64,000 nucleotides of DNA, taken from positions 347,976-411,975 of the forward strand of contig VGVV01000003.1 of the NCBI GenBank assembly GCA_016873895.1, given 5' to 3'. Position numbers and translations under genes: made by a program. Position 1 is the first letter of the stretch. The number at the start of each line of letters is the position of its first letter. The DNA comes from Ignavibacteria bacterium. GTDB lineage: Bacteria > Bacteroidota > Ignavibacteria > Kapaibacteriales > Kapaibacteriaceae. Below are positions 30,021 to 38,649 of this stretch, one piece after another. The notes under the pieces were generated by a model, which was not told where the DNA came from, did not search any database, and saw only the letters and a program-made list of their open reading frames with translations.

Positions 30021-32180
30021 ATGGGTACGATCACCACTATCCGACGCAACCGCTCGGATGGCGGCAGGTGCTCTGTATTCGTTGATGATGAGTTCCTTGC
30101 GGCATGTCCAATAGATGTTGCTCTAGCACTTGGACTCCGCAAGGGGCTTGTCATGACAGACGAGCTCGAGCGGAAACTCCGCAAGGAAGACCGCCGAATA
30201 GTGCTACGTCAAAAGTCCTACCGGTTTGCGACGTATAAGCCCCGTACAGAAAAGAATGTTGTCGACTTTTTGACGAAAGCCGAGGCAACGCCCGAAGAGA
30301 TCGAAAGCGTTTTGTCATGGCTGCGCGAATTTCGCCTTATCGATGATATCGCCTACGCCACAAAGTTTCTCGAAGCCTCGCGCGAGCGTAAGCCCCTCTC
30401 ACGCATCATGGCACGGCGCACACTTCTCACAAAGGGTGTACCGCAGGATATCGTAGACCGAGCTATCGAGGAGCACTATCAAGAGAGCGATGCACTCGAG
30501 GGGGCACGTGTTGTTGCTCGCAAAAAACTCCGTATGCTCGCATCTCAGTCGCTCAAGCAGCAAGAAGAAAAGCTTGTGCGATTTCTTCAATACCGTGGAT
30601 ATGGGTGGGATGTGATCAAGCTACTACGTCAGGAACTGCACCAAGGAACGCTCATGCTGATCGCACTTTCTGTTGTGCTGGGATCTTTCAATCTGCCGGC
30701 ACAGGTCGACATGTCGTGCAGCAAGGTGCGCCTGCCCGATGCCATCAACAAGTTCCAGCCCACGACGCAGCCTGTGTTGGGTCCGGAGGGCGAGCTCTAC
30801 CTTGATCGTAAGTACCATCCCGATAATCTTGGCGGTGCCAACGACCCCGATGATGTATGGGTCTCCTACAACAAGCAGGGTCAGTGGACCAATGCCGAGC
30901 TTGCCGATATCCGCATCTTCGATACCGTGATGAAGGCCTACGTTAATGCAGAGGTTGTCTTCGGCATGACCAAGGACGGACTCCATGCGCTTGCGGCTGG
31001 ACGCTTCATGAAGAACTCCTTGAATCTCTCCTTGGCATTCCTGAATCGGGAATCTATCAAAGCCCCCTTCACAGAAGTTGGTGTTATTGTACCAACCTTG
31101 AGCAAGAACTTCTTTGCCACGTTTGCCGAGGACATCGGCGCAGTGATCGTAGCGCTCGAGCTTGCCGAGGGCAAGGGCGACTTAGATCTCTATGTGATCA
31201 AAATAGGAGATTGCGACGGCCCACAAGAACTCAAGCCCCTGGGCAGCGGCATCAACACACCTGCCTTTGAGGGTGCTCCGTGGATCGCGTGTGATAATCG
31301 GACAATGTACTTTGCCTCTGCTGGACGTGAGGACCGTCGGGGTAAGGCAGACTTGTACATGACACGCAGACTCGACGCCACATGGCAGAACTGGAGCGAG
31401 CCTGTAAACCTTGGTCTATGCATCAACACCACAGAAGACGAGACGGCGATTTCCCTATCCTGTGGATCGAGTCGCGCCTTTGTTACGTCGTGGGACGCGC
31501 AATCAGACAGGCCGGGCGTGTACACGGTTGACGTGCCGCAGCATCTCTTGCCGGCACAAGTAAACGACGTTAGAATCAACGTCCGCAATGCCCTAACTAA
31601 CGAACCGGTAGTCGGATGCTATGTTTCTATTCAGCCGGAGAGCACCGCTGGACGCTGTGTGACGGGCCACCATACAGTAACGGTAGACAAGTTTCTCGGA
31701 CATGGAACAACGGTGCTTCCGCAGGACTCAGCGTTTGTGATGAAAGCAATTCCTTTTGATGGCAAGGGTGTTGGCGTTGCCTCACGAGTTACGAGCGGCA
31801 GAACAGATGTAACAGCGATCCTTGTCATCGTACCGACAGATAAGCCCCTTCTGAGTATTTACTTCGATAAGGGGCAGGCAACACTCACACCCGAGTCGCA
31901 TGCTGCGCTGGAATCACTGCGCAGCAAGATTGGATCAACAACACTCCCGTTCGTTGGTGTACGAGCCTACACCGACGCCAGCGGCTCACGTGCGACGAAT
32001 GATGCCCTTGCACGCGAGCGTGCGCGCATCGTTGCCGAACAGTGCACAATGTTCGTATTCGATGGTAAGATGGGACGCGTAAAGCCCATTGCATACGGGG
32101 TAGAGAAAATCAACGGTAAACCTGTGGAAGATGATTCGCCGCAGAGCCGCAGGGTTGATATCTACGCTATTGCGAGGTAA
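30021..32180 (+). CDS. recX: RecX-like regulator reading frame continuous with an exported OmpA-family protein
   Basis: A single 719-codon frame. Residues 1 to about 210 match RecX, a helical modulator of RecA filaments (TITTIRRNRSDGGRCSVFVDDEF..., EIESVLSWLREFRLIDD..YA, K.V....V..A), consistent with its position 2 bp after recA. From Met212 (ATG 30654) the product changes to a signal peptide (MLIALSVVLGSFNLPAQ), a region of PD40-type beta-propeller repeats (FASAGREDRRGKADLYM) and a C-terminal OmpA peptidoglycan-binding domain (SIYFDKGQATLTPESHAAL...TDASGS...ARERA). A cytoplasmic RecX joined to a secreted protein makes no topological sense, so I infer two proteins, the second translated from its own start; see the RBS entry. 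The last 14 bp overlap the convergent GH57 gene. Confidence 0.8.
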   Translation: MGTITTIRRNRSDGGRCSVFVDDEFLAACPIDVALALGLRKGLVMTDELERKLRKEDRRIVLRQKSYRFATYKPRTEKNVVDFLTKAEATPEEIESVLSWLREFRLIDDIAYATKFLEASRERKPLSRIMARRTLLTKGVPQDIVDRAIEEHYQESDALEGARVVARKKLRMLASQSLKQQEEKLVRFLQYRGYGWDVIKLLRQELHQGTLMLIALSVVLGSFNLPAQVDMSCSKVRLPDAINKFQPTTQPVLGPEGELYLDRKYHPDNLGGANDPDDVWVSYNKQGQWTNAELADIRIFDTVMKAYVNAEVVFGMTKDGLHALAAGRFMKNSLNLSLAFLNRESIKAPFTEVGVIVPTLSKNFFATFAEDIGAVIVALELAEGKGDLDLYVIKIGDCDGPQELKPLGSGINTPAFEGAPWIACDNRTMYFASAGREDRRGKADLYMTRRLDATWQNWSEPVNLGLCINTTEDETAISLSCGSSRAFVTSWDAQSDRPGVYTVDVPQHLLPAQVNDVRINVRNALTNEPVVGCYVSIQPESTAGRCVTGHHTVTVDKFLGHGTTVLPQDSAFVMKAIPFDGKGVGVASRVTSGRTDVTAILVIVPTDKPLLSIYFDKGQATLTPESHAALESLRSKIGSTTLPFVGVRAYTDASGSRATNDALARERARIVAEQCTMFVFDGKMGRVKPIAYGVEKINGKPVEDDSPQSRRVDIYAIAR
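30643..30656 (+). promoter_or_regulatory. internal ribosome-binding site and start for the OmpA-family half
   Basis: AAGGA at 30643-30647 lies 6 nt before ATG 30654, which opens a good signal peptide. This favours independent translation of the exported 508-residue OmpA-family protein from 30654 to 32180. Confidence 0.6.
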
Positions 32181-34116
32181 GATCAATGTTGGAGGCCAGC
32201 TTGCCTCCATCTGGTTTATCTTCTATGACGCGGACGTTCCACTTCTCACGAGTGTGGAGATACAACGCAAGCTCGTTGTCGTTGTGCCATGCAAAGCCTT
32301 CATCATGAAGCGGTGATCGCCAGAGTAGTTCATCCTCAGCAATCAGGCATGAGCGTTCAAATCCGTCGTTGCCCAGAACCTGAAGTACCACTTCCTCGTT
32401 CCCAAGCGGTTTGCGTTCAAGACGCACGCGCAGACGCTGCCAGTCTTCATGGGTTTCGAGAGCGAGGTCGCGTACGATGGCATTCGCGCGGTGCATGGCC
32501 GACGTCGAGAACACAACGGGTATACGTCTGATTGAATCCATGGTTGCAACCTCTGTGAGTGGACGTGTGAGATCTACGGGCGGCTGTTGAGCAGCACGCT
32601 CAAAGATGCTCCTCATGTGTTCACGAAATGCAACATCAAAACTCCCCTTGTGCGGCGCATTGTGACGCTCGTCGTACCACCAGAACCAGTCCGATGCCTC
32701 AACAACTTCCATGATCTGCGCGATTTCTTGGTCGCCCAAACCAGCCCCCTCCAGTGCAAGCTTTGCATCGCGCAAGAGGCTCCATGCAAGGTTGGTTGCC
32801 GGCGATCCGATCCAGATTGAGAAGTTGCCATCGATCCATGACCCGGCAGCAAGGCGGTCGAGGTGTCGGTGCGTCGTGGTGGACGAGACCTCGCTGCATG
32901 TCATGCTTTGAAATCTTGTTGTGTCGGAGAGCCGACTCATCAGTGCATCAAGGAACGGCGCTCCGTTGCCCTCATAGAACTCCCAGCAGTTTTCGCCATC
33001 AAGGATCACTGGAATAACTGCATGCTCAAGTGCATCGTCTCCGAGGTCCTCCATGATCCACGTCCGGCGTTCTTCCAGCCGGCACGCAAAATCTTCTGCG
33101 GCATCCCCGGGCTTCCACGACGAATACGTAAAGCCAATCGCATCACTTAGTCCGTGGTCTCGAAACAGCACCGAGATATCTCCGTGCTTCGTTGACACAT
33201 TATACGGGAAGAATGCATCTGTGCGGGCATAAGCCTGTCCCCGCGACCGACGCAAGTTTGCTTCATCCGTAGCTGTCCACCGAATGCCATGTCCAGCCAG
33301 CATCTCAAGCGTATGCATCGACAAGCTGCCCTCTGCAGGCCACATGCCCCTTGTCGTCTTACCAGACAGCTCCTTCCAATACTCAATCGCTCTGCGCACA
33401 TGACGCGCCGCATGCTCCGGTGCTATGTATGCAGGCTCTGGCAAGGGGCTCTCGGGCATACATTCGCGCGCAACGTTGGTGTCGATCACAAGCGGCAGAA
33501 TAGGATGATGAAACGGCGTAATGCTCGTCTCGAACTGCTCGGCATTGAGCGACGTCATCGTAGGAACCACATCACGCATTGCATCACGAACGCAGTCAAG
33601 TATGCATGTAAGATCATCAGGCGTGTAACCACGCTGCTTGATGATGAGCCCCTTGATGCGCCCTTCCAACTCCCGCGTAATGGGACCGCACCATGCAACG
33701 TGCCACAGCACCATCGCATCGATGGCGTCCTGCCATTGCAGGCAACCACTCCCCTGCTCGCGCGCCATGCGGGTGATCTCCTGCAATCGCGGCAAACCCT
33801 CCATCATGGTTAGCTGCAGCGTACCTATCCACTCGCAGACTTTATCTTGGTCTGCTTGTGTAAGCCCCTTTATCAGGCGATTGCAGAGCAGCTCTACAAC
33901 ATCTAGCATGCCATCGTTGTATGCCTCGATCTGCGCAAGCATCGACGGCACAAGATTGATCGTATGTTTTACTGGATAGCGCTGCAGTAATCGTGGCAGA
34001 TCCCGGTAGTCCTTTGCAGCGTGCATCCGCACCCACGGCAGCACAAACGTATCACCAACGCGGTACTCCGGCTGATGCTGGTGCCAGAGAAAGCAGATGT
34101 GAAGAGGAAGAAGCAT
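32167..34116 (-). CDS. glycoside hydrolase family 57 protein
   Basis: A 649-residue protein beginning MLLPLHICFLWHQHQPEY, the HQHQP motif that opens GH57 catalytic domains. Other conserved regions are visible: LVPSMLAQIEAY, GMWPAEGSLS near residue 259 (nucleophile glutamate), FRDHGLSD near 317 (acid/base aspartate) and DGENCWEFYEGNG near 370. GH57 enzymes act on alpha-glucans as amylases, pullulanases or branching-type enzymes; the precise activity is not deducible. There is no signal peptide, so it is cytoplasmic. It overlaps the convergent recX/ompA frame by 14 bp, and a TAATTAC heptad array lies 5 bp upstream of its ATG. Confidence 0.9.
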   Translation of the reverse strand: MLLPLHICFLWHQHQPEYRVGDTFVLPWVRMHAAKDYRDLPRLLQRYPVKHTINLVPSMLAQIEAYNDGMLDVVELLCNRLIKGLTQADQDKVCEWIGTLQLTMMEGLPRLQEITRMAREQGSGCLQWQDAIDAMVLWHVAWCGPITRELEGRIKGLIIKQRGYTPDDLTCILDCVRDAMRDVVPTMTSLNAEQFETSITPFHHPILPLVIDTNVARECMPESPLPEPAYIAPEHAARHVRRAIEYWKELSGKTTRGMWPAEGSLSMHTLEMLAGHGIRWTATDEANLRRSRGQAYARTDAFFPYNVSTKHGDISVLFRDHGLSDAIGFTYSSWKPGDAAEDFACRLEERRTWIMEDLGDDALEHAVIPVILDGENCWEFYEGNGAPFLDALMSRLSDTTRFQSMTCSEVSSTTTHRHLDRLAAGSWIDGNFSIWIGSPATNLAWSLLRDAKLALEGAGLGDQEIAQIMEVVEASDWFWWYDERHNAPHKGSFDVAFREHMRSIFERAAQQPPVDLTRPLTEVATMDSIRRIPVVFSTSAMHRANAIVRDLALETHEDWQRLRVRLERKPLGNEEVVLQVLGNDGFERSCLIAEDELLWRSPLHDEGFAWHNDNELALYLHTREKWNVRVIEDKPDGGKLASNIDLTSQ

Positions 34117-34121
34117 GAGAC

Positions 34122-34184
34122 TAATTACGAATTACGAATGACTAATTACTAATTACAGATTACAGATTACTGATTACTAATGAC
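34122..34184. repeat. tandem heptad array, TAATTAC type
   Basis: Nine units in strict 7-bp register: TAATTAC, GAATTAC, GAATGAC, TAATTAC, TAATTAC, AGATTAC, AGATTAC, TGATTAC, TAATGAC. The first two bases vary while the ATTAC core is kept. It lies directly upstream of the GH57 start. Confidence 0.92.
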
Positions 34185-34223
34185 GCAATTCGTCGTACTC
34201 ACGAAAGCGGGGGCCCAGCCTGG

Positions 34224-34243
34224 ATTCCTGCTTTCGCGAGAAT
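34224..34243. repeat. degraded REP-like palindrome (ATTCCTGC..GCGAGAAT)
   Basis: An imperfect copy of the ATTCCCGC..GCGGGAAT palindrome seen at 5504-5524 and 48075-48094, followed as elsewhere by GAC. Confidence 0.5.
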
Positions 34244-34267
34244 GACAATCACTACAATACGCACTGT

Positions 34268-34302
34268 TCGCTGTTCGCTGCTCGCTATTCGCTGTTCGCT
34301 GC
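34268..34302. repeat. tandem heptad array, TCGCTGT/TCGCTGC type
   Basis: Five units (TCGCTGT, TCGCTGC, TCGCTAT, TCGCTGT, TCGCTGC). The array ends exactly at the arsC stop codon (TAA, complement of 34303-34305). Confidence 0.85.
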
Positions 34303-34758
34303 TTACACTAAGTCGTGAAGGGGCTTAAGATACTGCGGAAGGGCCGAGACGAATTCACGGATCTCATTGTGGACGCGACGGTAGACCTTGAGTGAATCTT
34401 CTTCGTTCATGTTGGTCGTAAGCGACGGTGGATCATCAAAGCTGTGATGTAGCGTGATCGCTACGCCCGGCAGGTACGGACATTGTTCGCGCGCATTATC
34501 GCAGACGGTTATCACCATGTCCCAGGCGATAACAGGAAGCTGCTCGATTCGCTGGGAGAGTTGGGTGGTGATATCGACACCAGCTTCAGACATAACCCGC
34601 GCTGCCATGGGATTTATGCCGTGTGCAACGATCCCCGCTGAATAAGCCACGCAGTCATCAGATAGCAACGTTCTTGCCCAACCCTCGGCCATCTGTGACC
34701 GACAAGAGTTACCAGTACATAAAAACAGAACGTTGATCTTTCGCGTGGTCTCGAACAT
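34303..34758 (-). CDS. arsC: arsenate reductase, thioredoxin-coupled / low-molecular-weight phosphatase fold
   Basis: From ATG 34758 the product is 151 residues. The catalytic P-loop CTGNSCRSQMAEG lies at residues 14-26 (C14, C19, R20), and two further cysteines in TVCDNAREQCPYLPG near residues 82 and 89 form the redox relay typical of the thioredoxin-dependent ArsC family. It reduces arsenate to arsenite for export. No arsR or arsenite pump gene is adjacent, so this is a solitary copy; an ordinary low-molecular-weight phosphatase is less likely given the cysteine pair. Its stop abuts a heptad array. Confidence 0.85.
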   Translation of the reverse strand: MFETTRKINVLFLCTGNSCRSQMAEGWARTLLSDDCVAYSAGIVAHGINPMAARVMSEAGVDITTQLSQRIEQLPVIAWDMVITVCDNAREQCPYLPGVAITLHHSFDDPPSLTTNMNEEDSLKVYRRVHNEIREFVSALPQYLKPLHDLV

Positions 34759-34963
34759 GCTGATACAGATTAGTAATTGTCGATAATGTGCAAACATCAC
34801 AATCGTCGGTGCGGCTACGAAGTTACTATTGCGTTACATCGTGAATGTCGCACTCGCGGGAATGACGATTGAACGCGGTTACCCAAACAAGACGAACCAA
34901 CCACAAGGTCCCTCGTCGCTCCGCTCCTCGGGATGACGCTTGGCGCATTTGATAAGGGGGATT

Positions 34964-34998
34964 GGGTCAACGTCGCGCCGCAGGCGCGACGTTGACCC
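34964..34998. repeat. long perfect palindrome
   Basis: Arms GGGTCAACGTCGCGCC and GGCGCGACGTTGACCC, each 16 bp and perfectly complementary, with a 3-nt GCA loop. No T-run follows on either side, so it is not a canonical terminator. Confidence 0.85.
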
Positions 34999-35183
34999 CC
35001 ACTACCTACAAAGCGTGTTGCGTCATCCCGAGCTGCGCCAGCAGCGAGGGACCTCGCGATATTGCGTCTGCAGTTGGACAGGCCACGCGGGTTTGCTTTC
35101 GCGGGCGAGCCACCGGCCCACTACTCGGGCAGCTCGCCCATTCAGGTCATGCCCCAAACAGAAACAGCGAGCCGAGTTGCTGT

Positions 35184-35204
35184 TCGCTACTCGCTGCTCG
35201 CTGA
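35184..35204. repeat. short heptad array next to ssrA
   Basis: Three units TCGCTAC, TCGCTGC, TCGCTGA, 8 bp beyond the 3' end of the tmRNA gene. Confidence 0.65.
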
Positions 35205-35212
35205 TGTATCTG

Positions 35213-35577
35213 TGGAGATGCCGGGAGTCGAACCCGGGTCCGAAGTGCACTATCCGAAGCCTACCACATGCGTCTTCAATCTACAAGGGTCTCGCCGATG
35301 AGGTATCCGATTGACAGGACCTCTTCAGCCAGCATCAGTGTTGTCTCGTGCTATGCCCTGCTGCGCAGCTTCACACCAGTCTGTTAGGGGGCAACACCGA
35401 GATAGAAGGTAACAGACACCCGTCTAGTCGATGGCATAGCGGCCTAAGTTTAGGCGGCCATGCGATAACCGAAGTTATCGCCAGTTGTTGTTCGCCGGTT
35501 GTATTAACGAGCTCCACCAGCGTAGCTCGGCACGCATCTTCGTGATCGTATCACCCCGTCGAGACCGGTACATCCCC
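35213..35577 (-). ncRNA. ssrA: transfer-messenger RNA (tmRNA)
   Basis: tmRNA rescues stalled ribosomes with SmpB. On the minus strand the RNA begins GGGGATGTACCGGTCTCGACGGGG (35577 downward) and ends CGGACCCGGGTTCGACTCCCGG then CATCTCCA. The ends pair as a 7-bp acceptor stem (GGGGATG with CATCTCC) and the T-arm has the usual GTTCGA loop. CCA is not encoded. The likely tag frame is GGC GAT AAC TTC GGT TAT CGC ATG GCC GCC TAA, giving GDNFGYRMAA, with its stop in a hairpin as in other tmRNAs. Chlorobium tags also end in MAA. The resume codon is inferred; the in-frame alternative starting GCG AAC AAC AAC stops after six codons. Confidence 0.92.
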
Positions 35578-35590
35578 GCGAGGAAATGAC

Positions 35591-35681
35591 TAACTACTAA
35601 TTACTAATTACTAATTACGAACTACGAACTACGAATTACTAATTACTAATTACTAATTACGAATTGCAAATTACTGATTAC
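35591..35681. repeat. tandem heptad array, TAATTAC type (13 units)
   Basis: Thirteen consecutive 7-bp units: TAACTAC, three TAATTAC, two GAACTAC, GAATTAC, three TAATTAC, GAATTGC, AAATTAC, TGATTAC. It lies upstream of ssrA on the minus strand. Confidence 0.93.
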
Positions 35682-35792
35682 CAATGAGCCGTCGAATCGG
35701 AAAGACGCACTGGTGGATTTTACATTGCAACTCGCAAGAATCAAAACAGCTCGCCTCGTACACCATGGTTGGCATAAGGTGTTTCGTATTTC

Positions 35793-35840
35793 ATAATTCG
35801 TAATTGGTAATTCGTAATTGGTAACTAGTAATTCGTCATT
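35793..35840. repeat. heptad array overlapping the ispH stop codon
   Basis: Six or seven units of the GTAATTC/GTAATTG form (complement GAATTAC/CAATTAC). The ispH stop (complement of 35825-35827) and its last codons (Met-Thr-Asn-Tyr) lie inside the array. Confidence 0.85.
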
Positions 35841-36718
35841 ACAAACTCCCTCACCTCTTCCATATACCACTGCGGTGTGCTCGTAGCGCCCGAGATGCCA
35901 ACCTTGGTTGCATCGGTAAGCCATAAGGGGTCGATTTCTTCCTTGGTTTCGACAAAGTAGGTTTTGGGGTTCGAGGCTTTAGCAACGTTGTAGAGGACCT
36001 TGCCATTTGAGGATGCCTTGCCAGCAACAAATATCACGACGTCTTGGTCGGCAGCGAACTTAGAGAGTTGGGCTTCCCTACCACTTACCTGACCGCATAT
36101 CGTGTCTTTGGCGTGGAATTCCGTTGCGATGTCGTGCATGGTGTCTACAACCAGCTCGGCGATGCGTGACTTAAGGGTATCGCGCACGAGCAGGAATGTT
36201 GGACGGTCCATGGTGGTCTGTGAAAAGAGTACCGTCTTCCGGTCTAGCTGGATGTGTTCCAGGGCTTCTTCGACGGTCTTAATCACGACGCATTCGTCGC
36301 GGACAACACCACGCACGCCCAGGACTTCTGCATGATCTTTCTTCCCAAAAATCACCACCTGATAACCCTGATCCCAGAACTTGCGCACGCGTTCCTGAAG
36401 CTTTGTTACCACCGGACACGTTGCATCGATGATCTCGATGCCGCATTCCCATGCCTTGCGATAGGTGGCAGGGGGCTCTCCATGCGCACGAATGATCACC
36501 TTTGCGCCAGTATGAGCTAATCTGTCGAAGTCGTTGACGGTTATGGTTTCTAGCCCCTTGTCTGCAAGGCGCTCGATCTCTTTAGGGTTATGGATGATGT
36601 GTCCAAGCACGTAGACGTTGCGGTCTGCGCGTTTTGCTGCAAGCTGGTCTTCGGCGATCTGCACGGTGCGGACGACGCCCCAGCAGAAGCCACTGAATTT
36701 GTCGATTGAAACGTTCAT
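35825..36718 (-). CDS. ispH: 4-hydroxy-3-methylbut-2-enyl diphosphate reductase
   Basis: From ATG 36718 the product is 297 residues; the frame open to 36799 would add a non-conserved extension. IspH is the [4Fe-4S] enzyme making IPP and DMAPP in the last step of the MEP pathway. Cluster cysteines are visible in FCWGVV (about residue 12), DATCPVV (about 99) and DTICGQVSGREAQ (about 197), together with HGEPP, LFSQTT, GKASSN and SGATSTPQ. It lies 22 bp after cmk. The last four codons are provided by a heptad array, so the C-terminus may have been altered by it. Confidence 0.95.
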   Translation of the reverse strand: MNVSIDKFSGFCWGVVRTVQIAEDQLAAKRADRNVYVLGHIIHNPKEIERLADKGLETITVNDFDRLAHTGAKVIIRAHGEPPATYRKAWECGIEIIDATCPVVTKLQERVRKFWDQGYQVVIFGKKDHAEVLGVRGVVRDECVVIKTVEEALEHIQLDRKTVLFSQTTMDRPTFLLVRDTLKSRIAELVVDTMHDIATEFHAKDTICGQVSGREAQLSKFAADQDVVIFVAGKASSNGKVLYNVAKASNPKTYFVETKEEIDPLWLTDATKVGISGATSTPQWYMEEVREFVMTNY

Positions 36719-36740
36719 GGAGCTCACAACGAAAAAGGCG

Positions 36741-37445
36741 TTAGATGAAGTTTCCGAAGGCCGAGACGATTGAATACGTCTTTTGGTACGTATCGGCAAG
36801 CTCGAGGATCTTCTCTACTTGTTGGTCTATTGTTAGGTCCGTGGTGTCGATCTCATGTGCCCCATCGGCTTTGACCAGGGGGCTTTCCGAGCGCGAGCTG
36901 TCGTAGGCGTCGCGGTCTACGATCTGACGCCTGACGTCGTCTTCCGAGATGTGCTCGCCCCTTGCCGTGGCCTCTTTGAGTCTGCGCTGGACGCGCTCGT
37001 TGGTGTCGGCAATGAGATAGATCTTTACCTCGGCGTGCGGAAACACCACACTGCCGATGTCGCGCCCGTCCATCACGATGCCGCCATGCAGACCCAGCAT
37101 TCGCTGACGTTGCACAAGGGCCCTGCGGACAAGTGGGAAGGCACTTACCTGGCTTACATGACCCGTCACATCAGCCGAACGGATGGCCGACGTTACATCT
37201 TCGCTGTTCATCATCACAAGCTGTCCGCCACTGGATGTCTCTAGCACGATGTCGAGCGAAGCTGCCACATCGCCCATGGCCTCGTTCGTCATCGGCGTGC
37301 TGGCACGAAGAGCCGCTAGCGTCACGGCACGATACATTGCGCCTGTGTCGATGTACACATATCCTAGCCGCTCGGCTACTCGCCGCGCGGTTGTACTTTT
37401 ACCAGCACCTGCCGGACCATCGATTGCTATGGTGATGCTTTTCAT
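36741..37445 (-). CDS. cmk: cytidylate kinase
   Basis: A 234-residue CMP/dCMP kinase from ATG 37445. The P-loop IAIDGPAGAGKSTTAR is at the N-terminus, followed by YIDTGAMYRAVT, GGIVMDGRDIGSVVFPHAEVKIYL and the lid region RRLKEATARGE. It supplies CDP for nucleotide and lipid synthesis. The cmk-ispH order is common, with the two often near rpsA. The two genes form a short minus-strand unit divergent from the membrane protein at 37526. Confidence 0.95.
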   Translation of the reverse strand: MKSITIAIDGPAGAGKSTTARRVAERLGYVYIDTGAMYRAVTLAALRASTPMTNEAMGDVAASLDIVLETSSGGQLVMMNSEDVTSAIRSADVTGHVSQVSAFPLVRRALVQRQRMLGLHGGIVMDGRDIGSVVFPHAEVKIYLIADTNERVQRRLKEATARGEHISEDDVRRQIVDRDAYDSSRSESPLVKADGAHEIDTTDLTIDQQVEKILELADTYQKTYSIVSAFGNFI

Positions 37446-37525
37446 GTGACCCGCAAATCTAATGAAACCCGAGGGCAGTGTGTATGTCTGAACCCGAAAC
37501 GACAATTTCTCCGAGGAAATCCGCT

Positions 37526-38086
37526 ATGAACGTCATTGCCTGGTTACACTATATCGTTGCACTTGTTTACCATACTGCTCTGCCAGATACGGTAACTCCT
37601 TTACAAGCAACTCCGGTGAAGAAGGTCGTACAGATCGAACGCTTGATAACTTCCACTGGCGCAGATACGACCGTTACAGAGACAGAGGTTGCTGGTGAGC
37701 GTCAGGTTGAGATTGTGACGCAGAATTCTTCTGGTTATGACATCGCCGACGTTGTTGTTCCCCTGGCATTCCTCATTGCTGCCACACTGATGGTATTGTT
37801 CATCACAATCTCTCGTAAGCAAGTCAATCTTGCGATGATCGAGAAGGGCATGGATCCATCAACACTGAAGAGTCCAGATGCCACGAGGAAGTTTGGTGCG
37901 CTGCGGTTCGGCCTACTGCTGGTTGGCACAAGCATGGGGCTATTGTCAGGATTTGGCATCAATATGCTCTTTGGCGTTGATCCGGATCACCACGAGTTCA
38001 TTGTCACCACCAGCGCCTTGTTCTTTGCCGGGCTTTCCCTGATCATCTACCACATGGTAGCAGCGAGCCTGAACAAGTCACATTGA
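37526..38086 (+). CDS. DUF6249-like membrane protein
   Basis: A 186-residue protein starting at ATG 37526, which follows GAGGA with 8-nt spacing; the frame is open to 37478. An N-terminal hydrophobic segment is followed by a polar Thr-rich region, then VVVPLAFLIAATLMVLFITISRKQVNLAMIEKGMDP, RFGLLLVGTSMGLLSGFGIN and a final membrane segment. The central R...N.A.IEKGMDPs pattern followed by two membrane spans is typical of the DUF6249 proteins found next to ECF sigma factors in Bacteroidota. Its TGA overlaps the sigma-factor start. Confidence 0.65.
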   Translation: MNVIAWLHYIVALVYHTALPDTVTPLQATPVKKVVQIERLITSTGADTTVTETEVAGERQVEIVTQNSSGYDIADVVVPLAFLIAATLMVLFITISRKQVNLAMIEKGMDPSTLKSPDATRKFGALRFGLLLVGTSMGLLSGFGINMLFGVDPDHHEFIVTTSALFFAGLSLIIYHMVAASLNKSH

Positions 38087-38649
38087 CCGAGGCCGAGATC
38101 ATCGAACGGATTCTCGCTGGTGAAACGCAGGTCTTTGCTGTTCTTGTCGGGCAGTACCAACGCAAAGCGCTTTCCCTTGCAGAACGTATGATGCAGGATT
38201 CCGAAGAAGCTCGGGATCTTGTGCAGGATGCATTTGTCAAAGCATACAGATCACTTGGGTCGTTTAAGGGCGATTCGACACTCTCCACGTGGTTCTATCG
38301 CATCGTATACACAACGTGTCTGAACGCGTTGGACAAACGCAAACGCACACCTGTGCATGATGTGATCGACGAAGAAACGTCGCCTGTCTGGGTAAACCCA
38401 CGCGTGTTCGTTGATTTGGATCGTAAACAGATTGATGAAGTGCTACACGAGGAACTACGCAACATGCCCTCTGTGTATTCCACAATCATGGAACTCTTCT
38501 ATATCGACGATTTCTCCTACGATGAAATCGTCAACATTACCGGCCTGCCCCTTGGCACGGTCAAAACGCGACTTAACCGTGGACGCCAACAGCTGCGCGC
38601 AGCCCTCTTGAAGCGTCTACCTGATGCGGAGAACCTCTATGAAACCTAG
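38083..38649 (+). CDS. ECF-type RNA polymerase sigma factor
   Basis: A 188-residue sigma-70-family protein. It starts with TTG at 38083, overlapping the preceding stop (ATTGA), which implies translational coupling. Region 2 is visible as LVGQYQRKALSLAERMMQDSEEARDLVQDAFVKAYRSLGSFKGDSTLSTWFYRI, and region 4 as MPSVYSTIMELFYIDDFSYDEIVNITGLPLGTVKTRLNRGRQQL. The spacer and lack of region 3 give the ECF type. The downstream membrane protein may be its anti-sigma partner. Target genes unknown; it could autoregulate this operon. Confidence 0.93.
   Translation: MTEAEIIERILAGETQVFAVLVGQYQRKALSLAERMMQDSEEARDLVQDAFVKAYRSLGSFKGDSTLSTWFYRIVYTTCLNALDKRKRTPVHDVIDEETSPVWVNPRVFVDLDRKQIDEVLHEELRNMPSVYSTIMELFYIDDFSYDEIVNITGLPLGTVKTRLNRGRQQLRAALLKRLPDAENLYET

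Larger units (their letters stand above)
34759..35212. other. intergenic region between arsC and ssrA with several repeat types
   Basis: No credible gene in 454 bp. It contains CGCGGGAATGACG (REP-like, about 34855), a GGTCCCTCG motif (about 34904) with an inverse copy at about 35047, the perfect palindrome 34964-34998, a loose GGGCGAGCC hairpin (about 35102-35137) and three TCGCTGC-type heptads at 35184-35204. Confidence 0.7.
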
